Origin: Bedellia somnulentella
Taxonomy: Eukaryota > Arthropoda > Insecta > Lepidoptera > Bedelliidae
Length of the DNA stretch: 64,000 nucleotides
Direction of reading: 5' to 3'
Assembly: GCA_963576735.1 (NCBI GenBank)
Contig: OY755171.1
Coordinates: 5,394,001 to 5,458,000 of the forward strand
Below are positions 35,004 to 45,544 of the stretch, piece after piece. Position numbers and translations under genes: made by a program. Each line of letters starts with the position of its first letter. Position 1 is the stretch's first letter. The notes beneath the pieces are model-generated. The model was not told the DNA's origin. It saw only the letters and a list, made by a program, of their open reading frames with translations, and did not search any database.

Positions 35004-35290
35004 TTATAGAGTTAAAGCTTCCCTATAAACAATATTTGACGTTGTTGTATTTTGGGGCAGCAAAATAAATTGATGTTCAGGAGCTCCCACCCGCGACAGG
35101 CCAACGTACAGTTGACCGTGAGTTAAACAATTCTTTCGCAGGTCAATCCCTACTAATTTGAAGGTTTGGCCTTGGGACTTATTAATTGTTAATGCAAAAT
35201 ATGTTTTAACTGGAAATTGTAGCCGTTTAAATGGAATTGGCAGATCAGTTGGGATCATCGGTATATGAGCTAATTGACAGTGATAATAGT
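35004..35290 (-). pseudogene. Helitron Rep/helicase, C-terminal fragment
   Basis: The minus-strand frame reads QLAHIPMIPTDLPIPFKRLQ, then FPVKTYFALTINKSQGQTF, VGIDLRKNCLTHGQLYVGLSRV and IVYREAL with a stop at 35004. This is the end of a PIF1-like helicase: the 'INKSQGQT' and 'HGQLYVxLSRV' blocks correspond to the last helicase motifs. The Rep (HUH endonuclease) domain and the Walker motifs are absent. About 95 codons remain without interruption. The Helitron therefore derives from an autonomous element but can no longer move itself. Confidence 0.85.
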
Positions 35291-35946
35291 CGCTACTATT
35301 AAATTTTGCTTTAACTCTTTGATAAGCAGCCTCCCGTACCCCTTCGTGACGCCTGCAACAACTTACTATGCATAGCTAATCGAGCGGAGTTTTATCTATT
35401 TTTTTAATTCGAGATAACTTTCGAATGGAATGTTCGAATCGAATAATTCAAAAAGTTATATAAGGGTATTGAAGTAGTCTGAAATAATATATACGTTTTT
35501 TTATAAGGATTAGATAGGTCCATATAAAGAGCCTTTTCTAAAGCAGGATTTTAATTTAATTTTTAAATAGTTTTATATTATGACGCCTGTTGTGAGATAA
35601 CTATAATAGTTAGAGACATGCTGTCGGGGCATTTTTTTTAGATAATAATGTGTTCTATAAAATTGTAGTACATAATTTTATTCTATTGTCAATAGTTTTC
35701 GCAGCGCACGCGATAAAAGGATTTTTTTTGGTATTTCTTTAACACCTTGGGTTACATTTTTGAAGTTTACGTAAGGATCCCTAATTTTTTTGAAAATGAG
35801 ATATAGCCTATGTCACTCGGGAATAGTGTAGCATCAAAACAGTGAAAGAATTTTTCAAATCCGTCCAGTAGTTTTGGAGCCTATTCAATTCAAACAAACA
35901 AACAAACAAAAAATCAAACCTTTCCTCTTTATAATATTAGTATAGA

Positions 35947-36100
35947 TTTAATGTTTTTTTGACATGAATTCCTCATGTGGGGATTATTACTCATAAATAA
36001 AAGATGTTATTAAAGGAAAGAAAAACCCGAAGGTCGCGGGTTCGAACCCCGCCAGTGTCGAATTTTTTCTTTCCTTTAATAACATCTTTTATTTATGATT
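35947..36100. mobile_element. fold-back element with tRNA-like core, copy A
   Basis: The left arm starts TTTAATGTTTTTTTGACATG and runs to AAAGGAAAGAAAAA. Then come CCCGAAGGTCGCGGGTTCGA ACC...CAGTGTCG (the 3' half of a tRNA-like sequence) and the inverse arm (36064-36099), cut short at TTATGA. Perfect or near-perfect arm pairing over about 35 bp. It directly abuts the Helitron 5' end. Confidence 0.8.
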
Positions 36101-36292
36101 AAAATATTAATGTTGAAAAAAGGTTTCTGAATTTTATTTGTTAAGTGTTGATATTACCTAGGGAAAATATACTATATTATGTACATATAACCAAAACATT
36201 CAATAATTAAAAATAAAAAAAAAACACAAAGCACACATTCTTGTAGGTCTTTTTAAATATAATAGTCAGAAGATTTAATTTATGTTACTCAA

Positions 36293-36335
36293 TATATATA
36301 TATATATATATTGACTATATATATATATATATATA
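36293..36335. repeat. (TA)n microsatellite, split by SINE-B
   Basis: TA runs with the marker TATATTGACTATATAT occur here and again at 36690-36730. They are the duplicated target of the SINE-B between them. Confidence 0.8.
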
Positions 36336-36690
36336 AACATAAACGTTCACGCCGTTTTATCCCCGAAGGGGTTGGCAGAGGTACCAATACTCCTGAACTC
36401 ACATGGCAAGCGCCATCTAGTTTCCAGAGAAGGTACCCACGTTTTGCTTAGACAGTGTACTCACGTGATAGGGGGCAGGCCTATCGCCGTTTTGTACGAA
36501 TACACTGTCACATGACTAAGTACAACTCAGCCATGTGGGTTTCCTCACGATGTTTTCCCTCACCGTTAGCAACCATGATAAATTAACCACACATATGACT
36601 TTAGAAAAGACAAATTGGTGTAGGCCCGTCCCAGGATTGGAACTCACGCCCTTCTGTTTTTCGGGCGGGTGTTCTTACCCACTGGACTAT
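36336..36690 (-). mobile_element. SINE-B copy, full length
   Basis: GGCGTGAACGTT end on the left; the tRNA-like head is near 36690, with changes in the B box. An unusual internal stretch CAAGCGCCATCTAGTTTCC replaces the normal sequence near 36410. The flanking TATATTGACTATATAT repeat suggests a target duplication within the TA tract. Confidence 0.8.
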
Positions 36691-36730
36691 CATGTCGCTA
36701 TATTGACTATATATATATATATATATATTG

Positions 36731-37016
36731 ACGTTTTGATAGCTCAGTGGGTATAACACCGCTTATTGTGCAGACGACTAAGTGTTCTTATCCCGGGTCG
36801 TCCAATTTGTCTTTACTGAAGACATAATGTGTGGGCAATTTATAATGATTGTTAACGGTGAGGGAGGCATTGTGAGGAAACCCACATGGCTGAGTTGTAC
36901 TTAGTCATGTGAGAGTTTATTGGTACAAAAACCTGCCTGCCTGCCCACTTGATTGTTTCATTAGTACCTGTGCCAACATTTTTGGGGATATTCGGCGAGA
37001 ACTTTTGAGTCTTTGA
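36731..37016 (+). mobile_element. SINE-B copy with internal deletion
   Basis: Head GATAGCTCAGTGGGTATAAC with B-box-like GTTCTTATCC. The region from the CTGCCTGCC block to the tail is shortened. It lies head to head with the previous copy. Confidence 0.75.
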
Positions 37017-37120
37017 TTTTTTTGAGATAATGGGTAAACGACGCTGAACGATATACTATGCTCATGGATTTTATGTGGATATCCGCTTATCATTCCTTAT
37101 AATACGTAGCTATATTTGAA

Positions 37121-37442
37121 CAACCGTGATAGCCCAGTGGGTAGAACACTCGGTTAACGTGCAAACGACTAGTGTTCAAATCCTGGGTCGGGCCTACACC
37201 AATTTGTCTTTTCTAAAGACATATGTGTGGTTAATTTATCATGGTTGTTAACGGTGAGGGAAAACATCGTGAGGAAACCCACATGGCTGAGTTGTACTTA
37301 GTCATAGGCTTGCCCCCTATCACGTGAGTACACTGTCAATGCAAAACGTGGGTACTCTGAACACCAGGTGACAAAGTCACGTGATGTTCAGAAGTATTAG
37401 TACCTCTGCCAACCCCTTCGGGGATATTCGGCGTGAACGTTT
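37121..37442 (+). mobile_element. SINE-B copy
   Basis: Head GTGATAGCCCAGTGGGTAGA, B box GTTCAAATCC, body with a deletion of the CTGTATTCGTACAAAACGG stretch, end GGGGATATTCGGCGTGAACG. Little diverged. Confidence 0.85.
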
Positions 37443-38051
37443 ATAATTATTATGCTTATTATATAAAGCTTTTATTTTCTTCTGAATGGAATCGGTTTAC
37501 TTTGGTAATAAGACATTTCATAACAAATTCCTCTTTATAACATAAAGTAAGTCTCAAATACACTTCAGTTATTACAACATCAACACAGTTTAGATCAAGA
37601 GTGGGCAACGCAGATAGGTTGCGTGATAAATGATGTCATCACCGACCGTTTGCCTTCGATTCATACCCCACATCAATCAGGACTTAACCTCCGCCGGCAG
37701 CGAAATGAGGGATAAAGAGTTGAGTATTAATAAACGGTTGTCACATAGCTCTATTTCCGTGATGTATGCCACTGTTTGATAGTTAACTACCTGCTAATTA
37801 GTTATTATAACATAAATTAAGTTTCCGTAGCCATTTTGCTCTTGTGATAGTTACATAAAATATCTTTTTATCATACAAAGGTTATAGCTGGTAGTTTTTA
37901 CTAGCTATAAACTTATGATTTAAACAACCTTTTAATCTAGTTAGTACAAAATAAATTGAACTTAACCATGACTTTCCTTGATATCTGAGTGGAAACACTA
38001 CTACTTTTGAATAAAATAATTAATAAAATAAAATTTTGATCGTCAGGAGCT
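37443..38051. other. unassigned AT-rich sequence
   Basis: A less AT-rich patch at 37600-37720 has no frame of note. Nothing recognised. Confidence 0.45.
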
Positions 38052-38320
38052 ACGTTAATAAACATACATACATACATATACTCACTGCTATAATTCCCTA
38101 GAAGGGGTAGCCAGAGCTAAGGAATTAGAAATTCCTCAGCCACTTTTGGAAAGTTGAATGGAGAAAAGATGGTATAATAAAGGTTGTGGGTGATGGGTCT
38201 CCAACCGCATCGCCCAATGTTCCCTCAAAAGCCCCAATACCGTTAGTCGCCTCTTACGTACACTTACCGGTAGAAATGGGGTAGCGCTATTCTAAGCCGG
38301 CGCTACACACGTTAATAAAC
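38052..38320 (-). mobile_element. SINE-A copy with 12-bp target duplication
   Basis: Near full-length SINE (38064-38308). ACGTTAATAAAC is repeated exactly at 38052-38063 and 38309-38320. Confidence 0.9.
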
Positions 38321-38756
38321 CTTTGAGCTTTGTACGTATTCTTGCTCACAAAGTAGCTATACGCTTGCGAGAAGTAATTTCCGCCATTTAAAAAGGACCA
38401 CTGAAAGTTATCGGCATAAAACTAAAATACTATCATACAAGGTTTTTTTTAATTCCATGTTTTAACGAGTAATAAATATAATAATTTTGGTACATAAAGA
38501 TAACCCTATAAGTACTAAAAACATTTCAGAAGAAACAGTTCTGAATATCCAAAGGATATGATTAGAATTAAGGATATAATGATGTCTAAGAATGATGACT
38601 AAGGATAAACGTTTGTTGTATACCTATGTTTAACAATATTTTTCAATGGCAATAGATATCCATATTACATAAACTGATAACTACGTTTGACGTACCACGT
38701 GACTTATAATTTTTTTAAAGACATATCCTCACGCAGTTAAAATTCATCCGAAAACA

Positions 38757-39388
38757 CATAAAATAATTTTTAACAAAAAGAAAACCGACTTCATAGTTAG
38801 AAAAACAACCGATAATAAACAATCTAGTACTAAAAAGTACGAAATAAGTTTTTTAATTGAATATGAGTACTGTGATTAATACCTTAGCAATTTCTTTATT
38901 CCACACGCCGCGTGTGGAATAAAGAAATTGCTATATATAATATGCTTACAATTCTCTTAAATTAATTTGTGAGCCGGTGCCAGCCAGCCTCGATGATAAT
39001 TGATAATAAGAAGTGTGTATCTCGCACTTCATATACATGTAAAATGTAGGGTACCTTGTAGTTGTAGGGTAAATTGATTTTTGTACGTATTACCATTTAA
39101 AACGTTAGGCGATAGATATATATTGTTTAGATTGTAATAATCAGAGATAGATAGTAGGGTGAATTTACTTTTGTTTGACTGGCACCGACTCAAAAATTAG
39201 TTTAAGAGAATTGTAATATTTAGGTAGGTTGAACTGACGCGTGTGGAATAAAGAAATTGCTAAGGTATTAATCACAGTACTCATATTCAATTAAAAAACT
39301 TATTTCGTACTTTTTAGTACTAGATTGTTTATTATCGGTTGTTTTTCTTATTATGAAGTCGGTTTTCTTTTTGTTAAAAATTATTTTA
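38757..39388. mobile_element. palindromic MITE with long inverted arms
   Basis: Left arm 38757-38985 and right arm 39176-39388 are inverse copies. Outer ends contain AAAATAATTTTTAAC and AAAACCGACTTCAT; inner ends contain GAGAATTGTAA and GGCACCGAC. The left arm carries an extra 23-bp perfect palindrome (38885-38907/38911-38933, spacer CCG) made of the segment TAGCAATTTCTTTATTCC... and its inverse. The 190-bp centre has no coding frame. Confidence 0.8.
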
Positions 39389-39587
39389 TTTTACGAGTTT
39401 TAGAGATGGGTAGACCTGGCAAAGATGCCTCTCGGATGAGGAAGCGACGGTTACTGTATTATTCTTCGTATTTCCGGTATTTCTATTATAGTACGATATT
39501 AAATAGGCTCAACCATATGTAACCTTACATTGTTCTTAAAAGCCTTCGAAAGGCGATGGACTACAATGCTACATCTCAAGAAAGACT

Positions 39588-39760
39588 CAAACGTTCACGC
39601 CGAATATCCGCGAAGGGGTTAGCAGAGGTAGTAATACTTCTGAATATCACGTGACATTGTCACCTGTTGTTAAGAGTACCCACGATTTGCTTAGGCAGTG
39701 TTCTCACGTTATACAGGGCAGGCCTATCGGCGTTTTGAACAAATACACTGTCACATGATT
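39588..39760 (-). mobile_element. SINE-B 3' half
   Basis: From the GGCGTGAACGTTTGAG end to AATCATGTGACAGTG; the tRNA head is missing (5'-truncated). Confidence 0.75.
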
Positions 39761-39761
39761 G

Positions 39762-39950
39762 TGAGTTTCGACAGTCCCCTCGATTTCCTGGGATGCCATC
39801 ATCAGATCCTGGTCTCATGGTACTTTCTCGGTAACAATAACATAACAAAAGAAATGATTAGTGAACCTGTACTTCTCCTCATAAAAGCTACGAAGAGGAG
39901 TATAAATCTATATAGAATGTGGAAAGAACTGTTTCCTTATACCTAGTGAT
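39762..39950. repeat. degraded repeat shared with 40062-40285
   Basis: Contains 'cccctcgatttcctgggatgc', CATCATCAGATCCTGGT and 'tcatggtac', the same order as in the block 300 bp downstream. This is a common lepidopteran interspersed repeat of LINE or SINE origin. Confidence 0.5.
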
Positions 39951-40061
39951 TGAGGACCCACACCTTCCATCATCAGCTCAGCAGCATAACAATATGATTT
40001 TCATAAGCAAATGCCAATATAAATTCAGAAAATATGTAAAACGCGGTACATTTGCCTATAA

Positions 40062-40285
40062 AATTTGAGGGTTCCCCTCGATTTCTCCAGGATCCCATCA
40101 TCAGACCCTAATATCCTCATCATGGTACCAATCCGGGAGTATCTTCTTTCGAATAAAAAAATAATAATCAAAATCGGTTCATAAATGGCAAAGTAATCGG
40201 CGAACAAATATAAAAAAAAAAAAAAATATACGGTCGAATTGAGAACACTCCTTTTTTTGAAGTCGGTTAAAAACAAAAATAGCTT
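40062..40285. repeat. interspersed repeat ending in a CCGACTTCAAAAAAAGGAG motif
   Basis: Starts 'tttgagggttcccctcgattt', has CCATCATCAGACCCTAA and ATAATCAAAATCGGTTCATA, and ends with a poly-A stretch, 'tacggtcgaattgagaac' and CTCCTTTTTTTGAAGTCGG. The last motif is close to the outer end of the MITE at 38757. Confidence 0.55.
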
Positions 40286-41179
40286 TCACCAACCATTTTA
40301 AAAGAACATAAAGACAAACTATCAAATTCAAAATGCCCATTCTCAACACACGTCGTAAGCTTGTGTCAACACTTGAAACCATTCCAAGCGTACTCAGACT
40401 ATTTGGCATCAGGACACCAATTCTCATTTCCTGGCGACCCCAAACTGTTGCTGGGCTGCTAGCGACACCCCTCAGAATGAGATTTTCTGGCTTCGAAATG
40501 TGTAGCATTTGTTATCTCGTATTATGAAACACTGGCTTGTCTTTGCTGCTTTGAAATGAGAAAGATAAAATAACTGCATCATGTGTGAAATTTTAAAATA
40601 TTGTAGATGAATTTAGGTGGATGTACGGGGTGACAAGTTGATAACATACAACCCTCACTAATAATATGATTAAGTATTATGAGTAGAGTCGGCATTAGCT
40701 GACAAAAAAGCCCTCTTTCGTTTGAAATATTATAAAATTTGTAACCAACATGATTTATAATATGTGATTGAAACGCGATGGCAAGGCGGGAAAGTGTGGG
40801 TAATGCGTAGACGCAAATCACAAGGCCAGTAGTCAATCAGACTCTACTTCATTAAGCAGACGCGATGTGTAAAATTTGGGTAAATCCACGCAGTGTTGTG
40901 TTGTGTAATAAATTTCACTTATGGTGTTGTTATGATATGATATGTCACGTTTGACACACAAACTATATAGAGATTACTACGTAATCAGACTAACCACTGC
41001 CCTAGCTATCGACAAGACTTTAGTCTTTGACGTGTACACCTTTGCTTTTGGCATGTTTTGTTTTTATTTTAACGAAAGAATGACTAAATGGCTCTCCAAT
41101 GCGTTATAGTGGTAAGTTATGCCAGCTGCGAATTAGAGGGACCACACAGGCCCTTGGGGAAAAAAAAGTGCTTCTTTTT
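40286..41179. other. unassigned sequence
   Basis: Overlapping open frames on both strands at 40333-40527 reflect a GC-richer patch without a recognisable motif. No repeats shared with the rest of the window. Confidence 0.4.
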
Positions 41180-41240
41180 TACATAAATTCATATACTCAC
41201 GGCCATAAATCCCAAAAAGTGGTAGCTAGAGCTTACATTT
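41180..41240 (-). repeat. SINE-A 3' end fragment
   Basis: Inverse of AGCTCTAGCTACCACTTTTT GGGATTTATGGCCGTGAGTA; 5'-truncated after about 60 bp. Confidence 0.6.
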
Positions 41241-42050
41241 TAGATTTACATCCAAAATAGTTTTAAACTTTTGAAAAAATTGTTTTCAGTCCAGTAGTTG
41301 AGGTGTTAAGATGGAATGTAGTCGCAACATACATTACATTAAATTATACGTTCTTGCTTTGCAGTCAGAAGATACATACATATAAAGAAAGGAAATGTGC
41401 ACTCATCATAAAATAAATAGAACATAATGATAAATATAAGTAGCGTCGAAGAGTGTACCGGACTATTTTTAGTGCCACAGGTTCTTACACATCCAACATT
41501 TTTATGCATACGAAAAAGATCACCTTCCTTGAGTTAGTTTTGGTTTATATTTAAACATCTAGGATTTATGACTCACTCAACACTATAGGCTGCATAGTTT
41601 ATATCTTACCCTAAAATGAAACAAGGATACAAACAAATAATACTGTCAGAATCAAACCACCCCATATCTACCCTAAGGTCAAGGACAAACTAGAGGAGTC
41701 ATAAGGCCGTGGTTTGACATGAACTGACAAATCCAACTTACTGCTTTAATTAAAGTGTCATGTTTACACTCTTCAATTGAATAATGGAATGCACGGTCTT
41801 TTTAAATGGCAAACAATGAACGCCAATTACAAAAACATGTCCGTGATGTTTAAAATATGGTGGTAAAATTAATAATCATCGTACAAAATAAAGCCAATCA
41901 GTGTCAGTGATTTATTTCCAATCAGTGTCGAAGTTTATGTTCTCGATACCTCATGGTGCAGCCGTATGATGTGTTACTTAGAAAATAATTTGTTTGTCAA
42001 CTTATTTTAATATTCCTTAACATCGCTTTTGCATTCTATCTGAAAAGGTA
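41241..42050. other. unassigned AT-rich sequence
   Basis: No coding, RNA gene or shared repeat recognised. Confidence 0.45.
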
Positions 42051-42314
42051 GACAAGTGGCCGTCCGAATTAGTTAAAATTCGGAGGTAGGAAACGCAAAC
42101 ACTACTTGAACGTGTAAAAAAGAAACAAAGGATAGAGAAATTTCGCGCTGGATGCCAACTGACACTGTAGCTCAGTTGGCAGAGCGACGGGGGCGTATAC
42201 CCGAAGGTCGCGGGTTCGAACCCCGCCAGTGTCGAAATTTTTCTTTCCTTTAATAACATCTTTTATTTATGAGTAATAATCCCCACATGAGGAATTCATG
42301 TCAAAAAACATTAA
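42051..42314 (+). mobile_element. fold-back family, copy B, with complete tRNA-like core
   Basis: It starts GACAAGTGGCCGTCCGAATT, has a 110-bp leader containing AGGAAACGCAAACACTACTT, then the tRNA-like sequence and the tail arm TTTTTCTTTCCTTTAATAAC ... GAATTCATGTCAAAAAACAT TAA. The left inverted arm of copies A and C is absent. The leader and core match copy D almost base for base. Confidence 0.8.
42161..42233 (+). pseudogene. tRNA-like sequence, not a functional tRNA
   Basis: Acceptor GACACTG/CAGTGTC pairs perfectly. The D arm GCTC-AGTTGGCA-GAGC and T arm GCGGG-TTCGAAC-CCCGC are perfect. A box (TAGCTCAGTTGG) and B box (GGTTCGAACCC) are intact. The anticodon arm is one base too long (24 instead of 23 nt between the D and T arms), and its loop GGCGTATA has no proper U33-anticodon layout. 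It therefore looks like a tRNA-derived promoter module. An identical 73-bp copy is at 45853-45925. The minus-strand frame over it (AGFEPATFGYTPPSLCQLSY) is a well-known artefact of antisense tRNA sequence. Confidence 0.75.
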
Positions 42315-42324
42315 TGAACCTATG

Positions 42325-42514
42325 TTGTCGTGTAGACTACTATGGTTTTAAATTCCAAATCGGACCTACAACAATGTGTTTTTTCTAAAGTCATATATGT
42401 GGTTTATTTATCATTAGTGTTAACCACCCACATGGCTAAGTTGTAATTTGTCATGTGACAGTGATTTGTAAGAAAACGGTGTTAGGCCTGACCTCTCTTA
42501 CGTGACTACACTGT
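42325..42514 (+). mobile_element. old SINE-B middle part
   Basis: TCTAAAGTCATATATGTGGT, CCACATGGCTAAGTTGTAAT and CACTGTCTAA match the body; head and 3' end are missing or too diverged. Confidence 0.6.
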
Positions 42515-42518
42515 CTAA

Positions 42519-42902
42519 TACCCCAAGAGCTGACAGGCATTTTTGAGTACATCCTTGAGGCACATTGAAAATATTATTGTTGATTAGTTGCGAATGTGTG
42601 GATGATGAAATGGCCGACCTGGCTGGGAGGTTGCGGGGCGTTAATGAGCTATGAATTTTTTAATTCGCAATTTTTCTCATGCAGAAAATGTTCTTGAGGC
42701 ACTTTGAATCTTACAGCATTTTAAAGTCTGATGTTTAATTAAACGATATATCATAATGCCAGGCGATTTGGTTGGGATTTAAATGGTGACAGGCGATTTA
42801 AAGTTATATTTTTTTGCGCAAAAAATGTACTTGAGGCAAGCTGGGATCTATACACAATAATTGTTGTGTTGATAAGATGCCATATATCAAATGACAGGCC
42901 GA
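42519..42902 (+). mobile_element. solo terminal repeat of the 4.3-kb transposon
   Basis: Almost identical to the inverted repeat at 4335-4717 (and closest to the right arm), from TACCCCAAGAGCTGACAGGC to AAATGACAGGCCG. No partner arm or coding sequence follows. Confidence 0.85.
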
Positions 42903-44035
42903 TAATACACGATTACATATACAATTCTGAATTATTCACCAAAGAATACAGCTTGCAATTTCACACATCCGACCCAACAAAGGGTTCCTTACATACCTGG
43001 CTCTTATTTTTTCAAAAAGCAAATTGAAACTCAAGGTGTCCAATAAATGTGACACCTCAGTCTCACGGGAATTTGGGAACACAATGACAACGCCAAACAC
43101 TCGGATATTTGCCTTTCCAAGAATTCTTTTGGAGTAACTGGGAAATGACTTAGTGAATATACTTGAAAATTTGGACATAAGCAAAAATAGGCAAATTTCA
43201 GACTACCATTAAAAATAAGACGTTAGTGATAGAATTAAAAATATATTGCAAATGTGAGAAAGATAATTGACAGATTATTGAATATTATTTTGGTATCGTT
43301 TCAAATATTTAGACTATTCTATTAGATACGTGCAAGTGATAGTTTCTATTTATTTTATTTGATACACGTTCACGTGATATTTTTGTCTGTTTGATATTGT
43401 TAAGATACATTTAACTTCGTTAATTTATTCTTTATCTCATGGAAACTCTTGTTTTATAAAATTAAATACGAAGAACAAGAAATTCTTCAAAAGGACAGTA
43501 AGTACACAAAAGCTACGTTTATATATTTCAAACCGGACAACATACATATTTCTAACAAATAAAATAAGAATGCTCGAGAAATTCCAATACATAAAAGTTG
43601 GTCGGTGAGAACAAAAGTTTCATCTTTCAGTATGTGAATTATTTATCAAGAGAATACAGTTTTAAAAAGTTAAACCAAGTTTGATCAAAGCTTTCCCCGT
43701 CTAACCGTAACTACTCAATTACAAAATGACATTTGTCGTTGAAGTTAAAAGTATTGACATTTGAAAGCACCGTAAATTAAAGTTATTTCATTTATTTTCT
43801 GTTTGTGAATAAACTATTGAACAACTATCTGAAATATTAAATAGGCATGATGACAACAATTTCATTGAAATAATTTGTGTGTATATTATTTCAAAATTCC
43901 TAATTCTAAAACTCTGATTCTTTTCATAATTAAAAGCAAGATGAATATTATAATCGATAAAATAAAATCGCTAAATACGGCAATCCGCCATGACATGTTG
44001 AACGCCAATCAGAGCGCATGACGTCACGTTAGAGC
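42903..44035. other. unassigned AT-rich sequence
   Basis: Nothing recognised except a GC-richer patch next to the MITE (43980-44035), which includes TGACGTCA, a CRE-like octamer. Confidence 0.45.
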
Positions 44036-44416
44036 CAGTGTGACCATTTGTGGCAGATTTCCGCCATTTTGGCAGATTTGGACCCAAAATTTAAGCTGTG
44101 ACATATTATGCTAACGATTTCAAAATGTGGCAGATTTTGGCAGATATCAAAGGTTTTAATAAAATCATGCTAATTTTAAATAAAATTGCATGAAAATGAA
44201 CAATAAATAATTTAAGTAAGGTAATTAGAAAATATTTACTAGAAAATTTATTCCAAATCTGGCAACCTTTGTTCCTACGTCTTTGTGGATACGCAGATTA
44301 CACGGGGATTTCCCGCTTGATCTGCTGATACATAGATATTGTCATTTTATTATGGGCTTAAATTTTGGGTCCAAATCTGCCAAAATGGCAGAAATCTGCC
44401 ACAAATGGTCACACTG
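44036..44416. mobile_element. MITE with CAGTG...CACTG ends (381 bp)
   Basis: About 65-bp inverted repeats: CAGTGTGACCATTTGTGGCA on the left and its inverse on the right. They contain repeated TGGCAGATTT motifs (also once internally) and end with GGACCCAAAATTTAAGC. No coding frame. CAGTG-type ends fit hAT or Mutator-like families, but I see no target duplication. Confidence 0.75.
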
Positions 44417-44683
44417 TTCCTTGTAATCTTTAGTGACGTAAGCAAGCGACGCCATGACACTTTGACGCGTTTTGGTGCAAATTTTAAATTTATGAATCAA
44501 AATCTATTTTTTAAGTACTAAACCTAAATTTTTCGCAGAAATATTATGTTTATTATAATTAATATATATTTCCAAATATTATAGAATAGTTTCTCAAAAT
44601 TTGTCATCATGCCTATTATCATTGTTTTTGAATTCATGAATTTAATGAAATTTCCATTAAGTAGTGTATTGTAGTGTCGGCTG

Positions 44684-44951
44684 TGCCATGTAGTGTCGGT
44701 TGAGAATAACACTACCCCATTTCTACCCGTGGGTGTGGGTGATCGTAAGAGGCGACTAAGGGTATAGGGGCTTTATAAGTGATTTTTGGGTGATGTGGTT
44801 GGAGACCCGTCACCAAAAACATTTATTTTTACCATCTTTCCCCCAATCAACTTCCAAGAGTGGCTGAGGAATTTCTCATTCCAAAGCTCTGGCTACCCCG
44901 TTAAGGGATTTATAGCCGTGAGTATATGTATGTATACAATGTATGTATGTT
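44684..44951 (+). mobile_element. SINE-A copy
   Basis: GCCATGTAGTGTCGGTTGAG head, duplicated GGGTGTGGGTGATCG, normal core and 3' end with a long, interrupted TATG tail. Confidence 0.85.
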
Positions 44952-45544
44952 CCATCTATAGTATTTATTCAGTTTTATATTTTAATTTAGTTTGTAATTC
45001 TTCTATGGATTGGCTGGATTCATATTGGCTGTACTAATATCTCTTACGCTCTTTTATTTTCATAAATCCTTTTTGTTGGACATTCCTGTAGTTTGGTAGT
45101 GTTGCGTTTGCACACGCCAGAGAGAGCTTGATGCACCGGTTCCAGGTGATACAGAATATGGGTACCATAACGGCGTATCAAGTATAATCATCCCGTATCA
45201 TGATATGTAATGATATGTAATTACCTATCCACATATACGATCATGATGCGCGTCGACGATACGGATACGGTGATCAGATCGGGCTAGTGATACATGTCTG
45301 GACCCGCTTTTAACTAGGTAACGCGTGGTATTGAACAGCCATCTCTTTCGCACTAACATCGTATCGTATGCTGATATCGTTACTCTGGCTGGCAGAAAGA
45401 ATGAGCTGAGTAACGATAAAATTACGCTCGTGCTAGGCAGGCTGATAAATAATATATTCAAAGTTATTAATGGAGGACAATTACTTCAGCAGACACTACC
45501 GAAGACCTCTTTCAGGCTTCTCACTTTTGTATCTCAACCCGAGG
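44952..45544. other. unassigned sequence, GC-richer at 45110-45450
   Basis: The patch contains several 'gtatc/gatac' elements (GATACGGATACGGTGATC, CCCGTATCATGATATG), but I cannot assign it to a family. Open frames on both strands (45225-45461, 45325-45564) overlap and show no motif. Confidence 0.4.

Larger units (their letters stand above)
34564..35946 (-). mobile_element. Helitron with helicase remnant, interrupted by SINE-A
   Basis: On the minus strand the 5' end is TCTATACTAATATTATAAAG AGG, followed by (TTTG)n. The 3' end is CCCCGAGCGAAGCCGGGACG GGCTGCTAG, then host T. This is the usual hairpin-plus-CTAG terminus. About 1.4 kb remain, including SINE-A 34688-34926. The family differs from the other three Helitrons, and this copy still carries coding sequence near its 3' end. 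Confidence 0.85.

Noticed and set aside
42161..42233. Functional tRNA gene
   Set aside because: The anticodon arm is one base too long and lacks a normal loop; the sequence is part of a mobile element repeated at 45853.
42017..42259. 80-codon minus-strand frame containing AGFEPATFGYTPPSLCQLSY (also at 45736-45951)
   Set aside because: It is the antisense of the tRNA-like sequence; this phrase is a known artefact of translating tRNA antisense and has no coding meaning.
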